Part shown: positions 13,201-35,460 of the stretch, piece after piece
Layout of the letters: every line of letters begins with the position of its first letter
Position numbering within the stretch: the stretch's first letter is position 1
Assembly (NCBI RefSeq): GCF_037126465.1
Contig: NC_088206.1
Span: 49,952,841-50,016,840 of the forward strand
Source: Ornithodoros turicata
Taxonomy: Eukaryota; Arthropoda; Arachnida; Ixodida; Argasidae
Length of the DNA: 64,000 nt
Direction of reading: 5' to 3'
Translations under genes and position numbers: made by a program
The notes under the pieces: model-generated
What the model was told of the DNA's origin: nothing
The model's database searches: none
The model's input: the letters and a program-made list of their open reading frames with translations, nothing else

Positions 13201-13496
13201 CTACTGTATACTGGCACCTACTTCAACAACTTATTTGGGATATATCTGTCCTGCATGTAATGGCAACATTTCTTTTTATTGCTCGAAGGTTGCGTCTGAG
13301 ACAGTTGGAGGACTCACAACACCTTGGGAAAGGAGGCAGTGTGAACCTGCAATACCTTAAGAATGTTGTGCTGCAGTACCTGCTGTGTGCAGATTCTTCA
13401 TCCCGAAGGCACATGCTGAATGCTATTGCTGCGGGTCTTCACTTCACCTCCGCTGAAATGGACCTTGTGCTACAAGCCGCTGCCGCATGGTGGTGA
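7222..13496 (+). CDS. GCC1: GRIP-domain golgin, C-terminal exons (GCC1/GCC88-like), 5' partial
   Basis: Four exons join in phase: 7222-7404, 7487-7615, 7836-7999 and 13289-13496 (stop TGA at 13494). They encode about 227 residues. The first three are charged and coiled-coil-like, with stretches such as LLEEKDRELHVLRA and VQELARKDVEVAQALRAKH. The last holds a GRIP domain: NLQYLKNVVLQYLL, then RRHMLNAIAAGLHF and a short tail ending AAAAWW. GRIP domains bind Arl1-GTP on trans-Golgi membranes through the conserved tyrosine in YLKNV, and such golgins tether endosome-derived vesicles. Splice sites look normal (acceptors ctctgcag, ctttag, ctgtag, ctcgaag; donors GTATGT, GTGAGG, GTAAGT). Family members are several hundred residues long, so upstream exons are missing, either before the window or unrecognised. 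The last intron is 5.3 kb and full of repeats. Assignment to GCC1 rather than GCC2 or golgin-97/245 rests on remembered similarity of the pre-GRIP coil and is less sure than the GRIP call. Confidence 0.82.
8171..8212. repeat. 12-bp tandem repeat, about 3.5 copies
   Basis: The unit CTCCACTTGCA(T/C) is repeated head to tail in the last intron of the golgin gene. Confidence 0.8.
8548..10653. mobile_element. 2.1-kb TIR element, hAT-like, TAGGRCTGTGCGAATA ends
   Basis: The left end reads TAGGACTGTGCGAATA and the right end, inverted, TAGGGCTGTGCAAATA. Flanks TGTAGGAG (8540-8547) and TATAGGAG (10655-10662) look like an 8-bp target duplication with one mismatch. TAGRG-type ends plus an 8-bp duplication suggest the hAT superfamily. 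No transposase is readable. Subterminal sequence is rich in TCGAAT repeats. Related ends occur at 16150, 26326 and 27106. Confidence 0.6.
9829..10276. repeat. Nested GGGTACCCGC-type inverted repeat
   Basis: The left side has GGTCTGCGTGGGTATG. The right side has GATCCGCGGGTACACCCAC and ACCCGCATAACCTGC. This looks like a degenerate short TIR element inside the 2.1-kb element. The boundaries are uncertain. Confidence 0.35.
10654..11433. other. Golgin intron, no feature recognised
   Basis: AT-rich intronic sequence. No exon-like or repeat structure stands out. Confidence 0.4.
11434..11515. repeat. 12-bp tandem repeat CATCATGGTTAT, about 6 copies
   Basis: Head-to-tail copies of CATCATGGTTAT; the first copies are slightly shortened. 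It lies in the golgin intron. Confidence 0.9.
11576..11991. mobile_element. 416-bp MITE with CAGGGTGTCTACCAA ends
   Basis: The left end is CAGGGTGTCTACCAA and the right end, inverted, CAAGGTGTCTACCAA (14 of 15). Both subterminal regions hold GTCAGGGAATT and AAAATCTGGAA-type sequence. It has no coding capacity. No clear target duplication was seen. Confidence 0.65.
12185..12345. repeat. CGGAAAC-rich palindromic repeat
   Basis: Copies of ACGGAAACAGAAACGG occur on both sides of complementary ATTACCG and TTCCGGTAAT segments, giving a small imperfect palindrome typical of hAT-derived MITEs. It lies in the golgin intron. Confidence 0.4.
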
Positions 13497-13906
13497 GACA
13501 GCAGCTAGTGCTGATGGGACATTGTCATTCCAGCACGGGTGTGTTTATTTAAGACGAGTATATTCCGCGGGAACAATTTAGGGACCAAGTGCTTGCAAAA
13601 CTGTATACTGGTAAAATGCTACAAGTCTTTTAATGTAACGTGCAGCAAGGAATGGTTGGGGTGTTACTACAGATGCATTAGTTATCTTGTAATCATTGAC
13701 CACTGTGTCTTGTAAATATTTATTTATTTTGTGATCTGAGTACAAGGAATGTTGTATACAGAATTCGATGGTTGTATAACCATAAACGCTCCATTTTGCC
13801 AGCTGTAAGCACCAACATAAAGAAACAATACAGGGCAGTTGTTGAAGTAGATATATTCAATTGTCTCAGCTACTACTGTAATATATACTTGTTTGGCCAT
13901 TCCAAC

Positions 13907-13912
13907 AATAAA
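13907..13912 (+). terminator. Polyadenylation signal of the golgin gene
   Basis: AATAAA lies about 410 bases after the golgin stop codon and is followed by a T-rich run. The implied 3' UTR is 13497 to about 13930. It is the best plus-strand candidate downstream of the gene. Confidence 0.5.
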
Positions 13913-14191
13913 CAGTTTTTTTTTTTTTTGCTTGTATGCTGCCACAACTTGATTCTTGGTGCACAAGGGTATAGTGAAGGTGGCTACACACCATGACAGT
14001 CTGCTACCATGCTTGTGAACACTATGCCTGAAATTAGGAGGTTTGGCACAGCTGCTGTTTAGTTCCTAAAACACATCAAACAGCACCATTTATGCTCTAG
14101 TCAGAAAGTAGCCACCATCGAAGAATGTTTCCTTGTTCAGCACCAGTGTGTGTTGCTTCTGCCTTGCGCAGCTGTGCCTAGGGATATGTCT

Positions 14192-14700
14192 TCAGCGGGA
14201 ATCCCTACATTTGTGTGCCATTTTTGTGTTTATATAATCAAAACCAATGGTCAACAGGAGGTTCTTATAATCAGTCATTAACCCCCAAATCCGTCTCAAC
14301 TTGACTTGCAGCTGCCTGTGAAGAGTGTCAGTGCACTTCAGAAACACTCCTCGGCTTGAAGCGTTCTTATGCAGGGAGCTCGACTTGACACGTGTACTGA
14401 AAATATCGACTCGGCGCTCGGGCAACCTTGAACCAGTCTTGGGTAGCACTCCAGTATGGCAGCTTCTTGAAGCCACATGACACACAGAATCTTGCCTTGT
14501 CTTGGCTTTAGATAAGCTGATGCATCATCTATTTGTTTAAAGGGCTTGGCACGAGCCTTGGTGCCAGGCGACAGGTGTAACAGGTGTCCTGATGCTAAGA
14601 AATATCGTGTTTTCGTACTGCAAGGCAAATTTAAGTGCAAAATTGTATGGAAGTCTCGCTCCCAGATACAGTTAAAGTGAGCACGCTGCAACTTGATGAA
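14192..14700 (-). other. Intergenic stretch with broken minus-strand open frames, unidentified
   Basis: Two overlapping minus-strand frames of about 100 codons run through this stretch, including TRYFLASGHLLHL and GKILCVMWLQEAA. They are out of frame with each other and have no clear start. It could be a decayed retrogene, a transposon piece, or part of the NDUFAF7 3' UTR. The family is not recognised. Confidence 0.2.
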
Positions 14701-14870
14701 GTAAGCCAGCGGGAGGGTTCAGGAAACACGCAAATTGCCTTGAGCGAAGACAGGTATTGGCACAGACTTGCACAAGTCGAGATGCGTGGTCAAGTCACGT
14801 CACATCTGTGAATTCAGGGGTAAGCCCCTCAATTACAAGGACACAGGATATGAATAAGAACATGCTTCTT

Positions 14871-14896
14871 GCACCGCCCCCCCCCCCTCCCCCCCC
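14871..14896. repeat. Poly-C tract
   Basis: Runs of C broken by single T, followed by AAATTACC. It lies between the convergent golgin and NDUFAF7 3' ends. Confidence 0.8.
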
Positions 14897-15152
14897 AAAT
14901 TACCACCAAGTCACAGCTTATAAAGAAACATATATGCTATACTACAAATACAGTATTGATAAACTATTTCATGCTTTTGAGCCACATTCATAGGTGGTTA
15001 AAGAGCATGAGGAGTTACAATTCTACGTACATAAAGGCTTTCTTAAACAATTTTTTGTTATGACTAGGACTACGCTTCCATGCACCTTGTCTCTCTTGTA
15101 CAATATCATCTCTCCCAACTTGTTGCACAGTGATTGTAGTATCCTCGTTACA

Positions 15153-30300
<15,148 letters not shown>

Positions 30301-30931
30301 GTTTGCAGAGGATGGTAAGTTGTTTACTTTAGATAGCCTCCTTTTAATCGTTTGGCGTTGTTCAAGTCAATATTCGTTAAAACGAGCTGCCCTAATCCAT
30401 AAGAGCTTTTTAGGGTCGTAATTTACCACATGTACCTCGCGAAATCACCCAGTAAGAAGACAGGTTGATTATGTTACAAAACACATTTCATGTACGCACA
30501 TCCAAACATTACAAAATTCGACGTTGCCGCGACGACCGCTATGCCGTCGTGTCGCTGTATTCAAGCTCATTCTGGCTTATTACTAGCGCATTATTTATTT
30601 CCATTATCTGCTGCATTACCGTGACCGTATATATACAGAAGTCGACACAATTTTTTCTCCTATTTTGTAGGAATTCTATTCCTAGAAATCATAAAGATGT
30701 GCCCGGATCAGGCCCGGATGTGCCCCAAGTTGCCGACGCAAATGGCGGTCGTTAATGTCGATTGGTCAGATTACTGTCAGGTGAACGGCTAATACGTCAC
30801 TTCGCCCACACTTCCATGCTTGCTACCGTGGCTCAGAAGCCGCCGGAACTGTGCATCCTAACAACAGCACGACAACATTTTCCCCCGAATGCGTGTAGCT
30901 GAAGTACGAGTGAGCCAGAAATCCCACATTG

Positions 30932-31010
30932 GACCACTGATCTCGATTGTAAAAGGCTGGATGGCGGATAGGGAGCGCGAGCGTGAAGAAACCGGCCGCC
31001 ATCTTACCGT
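30932..31010 (+). promoter_or_regulatory. Promoter-like block A (TGTAAAAGG box, YY1-type motif)
   Basis: The block has CACTGATCTCGATTG, TGTAAAAGGCTGGAT, a purine-rich stretch and GGCCGCCATCTT. The last is the reverse complement of the YY1/Pho consensus AAnATGGCGGC. A similar block lies inverted at 35019-35110. It sits about 650 bases upstream of NDUFAF7 (on the other strand) and just before the candidate transcript at 31.04 kb. It could be a core promoter or part of a dispersed repeat. Confidence 0.3.
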
Positions 31011-31035
31011 ACCCACAACAGTCGCCGCAGCGATC

Positions 31036-31920
31036 ATGGCAACTTCTTGCAATTACGGTCGTACCAACCGTACTGGCAAGGTTACAGGGCCTAAATTTAT
31101 ACAGGTGAGTCACTCTTTATCGAGGAATAAATAGGCGTCCATTCTGTATATTTAGTTGACCATTATGAAGTGTTTTTTTGCCCAAAATGTGCACTGGATG
31201 CAGGTTGCTTGATCGCTCTTCCGACGTTCAATCGAGCACACTTGCATTATACCCGGCGGCAAATACAGTTTGAGTGCATAATATGCTTGAAAGAACACGT
31301 TACACTACACAGGTAGTGTTGTCATCAATATATGTGCGAGCACTCGAGCGCTTTTTTGCATGCATTGCTAGCATGGTACACTGTGTTGTCTGCGGAAGCA
31401 AGTGGCCAAGTGCCACATTCATTTCTTTGAATTACCTTCACGCACAAGTTCGGTATTACGTCATAATGAGACCACGATTGTCACCTTTTTTCATGTATTG
31501 GTATCGTTTTGTGCCTTGGTTTGATTTGTGACAAAGAATCCTACGTAACGGTGGTGTGGCGCGACTTGAATAACGCCTTTGTGTCTGAGCTGTATCGTCA
31601 GCTTGTTACGATAGTAATAATTTGTAGCGTGTCGTGCTATTTGTAGCAGTTTTTAAGGCAAAAGTGGTCTCTCAATACAGGTTTTGTCATGAGGGCTACC
31701 CAGTGAATTATCTGTGCAGTGTGATACGGCTGGGTGTACAGGTAAGTATCACGTTCCTCATCCACTGGTTTCTACTTTACAGGAAGGAACAACCTCAGTG
31801 CACGCACTGTGGTTAGCCTCTCTCAGTTCTGCATATTTTCTTACATGTTCACATCAGAAACACATCTTAGACTTTAGGCTCCTTCACCCAGCAATAAAAT
31901 AATTAGAGATTGTACTTCTT
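31036..31920 (+). other. Possible short spliced transcript (small protein or lncRNA)
   Basis: An ATG at 31036 opens 23 codons (MATSCNYGRTNRTGKVTGPK...) ending at a strong donor CAG|GTGAGT at 31105. A second block ends at the strong donor GTACAG|GTAAGT (31741), and 42 bases later comes the good acceptor ctactttacag (31783). An AATAAA follows at 31893. Phases from the first to the second block do not fit with the obvious acceptor at 31680, so a continuous protein is not shown. No family is recognised. It could be a noncoding transcript, or chance splice sites in repeat DNA. Confidence 0.22.
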
Positions 31921-32412
31921 CTTAGAATAGTTTTTAATCTTTTTAATTTTTAGAAGATACAGGGATTGTAAACCATGTTTTAAACTGATGTTTTAACATT
32001 TGTCCAATGCATTTATTAAACAACATATTCATTTTTAACTGGTTGCACCCAAACCAATGTTCTGATGTATTATTTCTTTTGTTGTCGATGCACCATAAAA
32101 ATTGGAATAATCATCATCAATGCAGGTTACTTCACAGCTGCCTCAACATACTCAAGAAATGGGTGCAGAACCTGCGTAATGCCCACAAATTTTGACTACC
32201 ACAGCACCTCCATAAAGTAAAGGCATGTGTGTCACATGGGATTTTTAAAGGCATTCACAGTATACAATACCTTGTATGAACTGTTGTTGATCTAAGCAGC
32301 CTCTACAGTACACTCTCAGAAATTAAAACTTGTCAGGGAACTGTGATAATTGTTCCAGTTAATAGGCATGCATATGTACGCTATAAGAAGAAAATTATTT
32401 ATTGAGAATGCA

Positions 32413-32519
32413 CTACTGTTGATCACACTCGTGCAGCTGTAGGTTTACCTTCGGCCTCTTGGAACTCTTTTTTTTAGTTGCCTTAGCTGCAGGAGGAGTG
32501 TCATCGAGCATGTCAACTA
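32413..32519 (-). CDS. Terminal exon of an unidentified minus-strand gene
   Basis: On the minus strand an open frame follows a possible acceptor (ttcctgcaag, exon start 32519; an alternative acceptor is three bases further on). It reads VDMLDDTPPAAKATKKK, then SSKRPKVNLQLHECDQQ and stop TAG at 32415-32413. An AATAAA (32403-32398) starts 9 bases after the stop, which is why I take it as the true 3' end of a gene. The acidic patch followed by a lysine/serine/arginine-rich tail is common in nuclear proteins. I do not recognise the family. The KATKKK stretch contains a run of eight A. The frame also stays open upstream of the acceptor, so the exon could be longer. Internal exons between here and about 35 kb were not identified. 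Confidence 0.4.
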
Positions 32520-32739
32520 CTTGCAGGAATATTGACGTATTTAAAATTATGACACAGTTTGAAGGGTTTCAATTCAGGAAATTTGCAGTGGCAGGGCCTG
32601 CCAGAGTGAAACCTACTGAATATTTTATGGTGTCGAAGTGGCAGTTCCTCCAGGATAGGAATATCTTAGATGGGAGCAAAAAGCTTGAAATTAACAAAGT
32701 GTTGTTTGCATTAAGCAATTTGTAATACACTGAACACAT

Positions 32740-33260
32740 AGGCAGCAAAACAAAAATTTAAAATTCAGCATGTATGAAAATTGGGTGCAACAAATTTGCA
32801 TAGTGTACGTGTACATTGTCATTCCTGAGATATATATTGTCATTGCAGGGAGGTCACAAAACAATAAATGTATTGTTTTGTCACTTCCCTGCACATTCAT
32901 TGTATCTTGAAATGCGTATATGCCAGAATAAATGTTGAACTTGGAAAATGTATATTCTCTTCATTCATAGAGCATAACATCACTTATCTTCTTTACAAAA
33001 GCATATCGTGTTACATCTTTGTCACGCAGAACGCACAACCAAGAAAGCCATCTTCCATTAAACATCACGTTTCAGACATGATTCAGTTGGTATCACTTCA
33101 TAGACAGGGTACACCAGGGCTCGAGTTTCAAGCTCCAAATCGTCATGTTGCAGTTTGGAAACCGTACATGTGTAGTGCAAGAGAGCCCTCGCACATTAAA
33201 ATGTAAGATGGGAGTCACCGTTACTGAAAAGTAACTCCTATGAGAGAGTCTGACGCTGCA
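32740..33260. repeat. Imperfect direct duplication, unit 1
   Basis: This aligns with 33440-34080 over several hundred bases. Shared blocks include GTCACAAAACAATAAATGTA, CCCTGCACnTTCATTGTAT, ACAAAAGCATATCGTGTTA and TCAAGCTCCAAAT. Each unit has an AATAAA and is followed by a short open frame (33230-33367 after unit 1). That frame reads EKCANCGKCHRRSSEIVPG and ends DDDDND. Confidence 0.75.
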
Positions 33261-33439
33261 GAAAAGTGTGCAAACTGCGGAAAGTGTCATAGAAGATCTT
33301 CAGAAATCGTGCCTGGTTTCACGGCAGTGCTACCACACTCCCTTTTAGATGACGATGATAATGATTGATCACATTCATTTATCACATATTATATTCTTAT
33401 ATATTATTGTTATATTATCACGTATTCGATCACATTAAA

Positions 33440-34080
33440 TTTAAAATTTAGCATATATGAGAAAATATCAGGATGGAAGTTGCTATTCATTGCTCATTCC
33501 AACCTAAAATTGAGTGCTACAAATTTAGAGAGCGTACCTGATCATTGTCATTCCTAAAATATATATTGCCATTGTAGCAAGGTCACAAAACAATAAATGT
33601 AGCCTTTTGCGACCTCCCTGCACGTTCATTGTATCCTGAAACGCATAAGTGCAAGAAATAAATCTTGAACTTGAATAAACTTGATGTTGTATAAACTTGA
33701 CATAAAATGTTGAATAATATAATGAATAATATAAAATATTGAATAAACTTGAACTCGTATATTCTCTTTACTCATCATCAGTGATCTTCATTACAAAAGC
33801 ATATCGTGTTAGACTTTTTTGTTTGCGTTTCACAGACTGGGTACACGAGGGCCAAAATGACAAAATCACAACTGTTTCAAGCTCCAAATAGTCCTGTTGC
33901 AATTTGAAGACCATATGTGGAGCTGCATTTTTTTCGAACATGCTCCACATAACAAGCATGACAAACTTTTCTCACGCTGCAGTTGTATCCAACAAAAGCA
34001 TATGAGCGCTGGAGAAGGACATTCAGTTTGGCACAACCGCGCCTGCAAATAATCAGAACAAATAAAGGAAGAAGCAAACA
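33440..34080. repeat. Imperfect direct duplication, unit 2
   Basis: Partner of 32740-33260. A plus-strand frame LFQAPNSPVAI aligns with EFQAPNRHVAVWKPYMC in unit 1. The unit has its own AATAAA motifs. Both units may be remains of a duplicated gene segment or of a long repeat; I do not recognise the sequence. Confidence 0.75.
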
Positions 34081-34557
34081 AACATAGAAGGGCTGTTCTT
34101 CAAAAAGAGATAAGTCCTGTGTCTCAAGGAGGTGTTACCACTTTCTAAGTAACTTAATTGATTAAGCTTACATCACTATACCTGATTAACTGTCCTAAAG
34201 AGTGTGATCTAATTGCGTGAAGTAATTATTTGGGCTGCTTCGGTGTGTCCATATTTGCGAGGCAAAGCACCGCTGTCGTTTACTAAGAGACTCGTGCTAA
34301 GGCGATGCTTGATATAAATCATACTAAACGCATATACGGCTAAAACAACGGCTGTGATTCTACAGAACGATCTCTTTCTGCCATGCGAGTATATCTCTTC
34401 CCGGACCGTTCTTTATGGAACAATTTTTGTCCAGAACGCAGTACGGGATATTATATACATGGTTGTTGTTAACCTCGAGTCGTTTCTTATTGAAATATTG
34501 GCTGGGAAACGTGCTGTAGTACAATCCCCAGCGCTGCACTGCAGTGACGGTCTAATT

Positions 34558-34799
34558 AATAATAATAATTGGGGGTTTACGTCGCGAGACAACTGAGATC
34601 ATGAGCGACGCCACAGCGGTCGGTCTGTGGATTGCTTTTGCCCACCTGAGGGTTCTTTAACGTGCGATGAAAGCTCATCACACGGCACCCCGTATTTAAC
34701 GTCCCTCGCGGAAGACGGCGTGTCTAAGCAACTTGTACCCTGCCACCAAGTTGCTGGCGTCCTCGGCCGGGTTCGAACCCGCGATCTCGGGATCAGAAG
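34558..34799 (-). mobile_element. tRNA-derived SINE with 17-bp target-site duplication
   Basis: Direct repeats GCAGTGACGGTCTAATT (34541-34557) and GCAGTGACGGTCTAGTT (34800-34816) flank it. On the minus strand it starts with a tRNA-like B box (GCGGGTTCGAACCCGGC). It carries the central motif GCACGTTAAAGAACCCTC and ends GACGTAAACCCCCAATTATT with an (ATT)n tail. The central motif is common in SINEs of ticks and other invertebrates as far as I recall. It is a clean retrotransposition product. Confidence 0.85.
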
Positions 34800-34959
34800 G
34801 CAGTGACGGTCTAGTTTCGGAATGCAAAACATAACGTAATTAAGAATCGAACGGCAGGACACCTGTGAAACACTGTTAGGATACATCAGTATACTGGCAC
34901 CTTACAAAATTGTGTGATGACAAACAACGACAAATGCTTGCAGCGCAATAAATACTCAC

Positions 34960-35021
34960 AATCTCTGTTGCCTCCCATTGTTTTCTATGGGCGCACACAG
35001 CACTTTAGGGCCCACCAACAT
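34960..35021 (-). CDS. Possible first coding exon of the minus-strand gene ending at 32413
   Basis: On the minus strand an ATG at 35021-35019 sits in a near-ideal start context (GCCGCCATGT). It opens 20 codons, MLVGPKVLCAPIENNGRQQR, ending at a strong donor (ATT|GTGAGT). A TATA-like box (TATAAAGG) lies about 60 bases upstream in the same orientation. However, the surrounding sequence resembles another place in the window (30932-31010), so this may be a dispersed repeat. The link to the terminal exon at 32.4 kb is guesswork because the phases do not join without further exons. Confidence 0.18.
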
Positions 35022-35110
35022 GGCGGCCCGAAGGCACGCCTCTCCCCCACGAGCCCCTCTCCCATGCGCGATCCAGCCTTTATACATAGAGATCAGTGCA
35101 TTGGACCCCC
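35019..35110 (-). promoter_or_regulatory. Promoter-like block B (TATAAAGG box, YY1-type motif)
   Basis: On the minus strand it reads GCACTGATCTCTATG, then TATAAAGGCTGGATC, a GC-rich stretch and GGGCCGCCATGTTGG. The last contains a perfect YY1-type core (AACATGGCGGC on plus). It lies 350-440 bases upstream of the ERO1 ATG and points away from it, so it would drive the minus-strand candidate gene. About 40 bases are clearly similar to block A. Confidence 0.3.
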
Positions 35111-35167
35111 TCCGATCTAACCCTGGGAACGAGGCTTAGACGGAAGTGAGCACAGTCTCGAACAACT

Positions 35168-35242
35168 GCGGGGGGGGGGAACCCCCCCCGGACCCCCCCC
35201 CGCGCGTGTAAAATGTACTGACCTAACCTAACCTAACCTCAC
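35168..35242. repeat. G9/C8/C9 homopolymer hairpin and (CCTAA)3 telomere-like run before ERO1
   Basis: A run of nine G is followed by eight C and nine C runs. Shortly after comes a threefold CCTAA repeat (about 35222-35239), the complement of the arthropod telomere unit TTAGG. The whole lies about 220-290 bases upstream of the ERO1 start codon, in the likely promoter region. Confidence 0.7.
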
Positions 35243-35460
35243 TACAGAATTTGCACATTACAGCGCAATTTATTACTAGCGACGCGCGACTTCCGGTTAG
35301 CCTTGTTCCCAGGAGGGGGGTCCTATATGGGAATTTTGCAATTTCGCTGAAGTACACGGAAGAGATGGGGATCTGCTCCATAATGCTTACTTCAAAGATC
35401 GGTGTCAAATGGTGTTTCACATCAGAGTATCTGCGACAAGAAGTGCTGGAGTGAATTAAC

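Noticed and set aside
32459..32725. 88-codon plus frame
   Set aside because: It overlaps the minus-strand terminal exon that has a stop and AATAAA at the right place, and it lacks an ATG context or a known domain.
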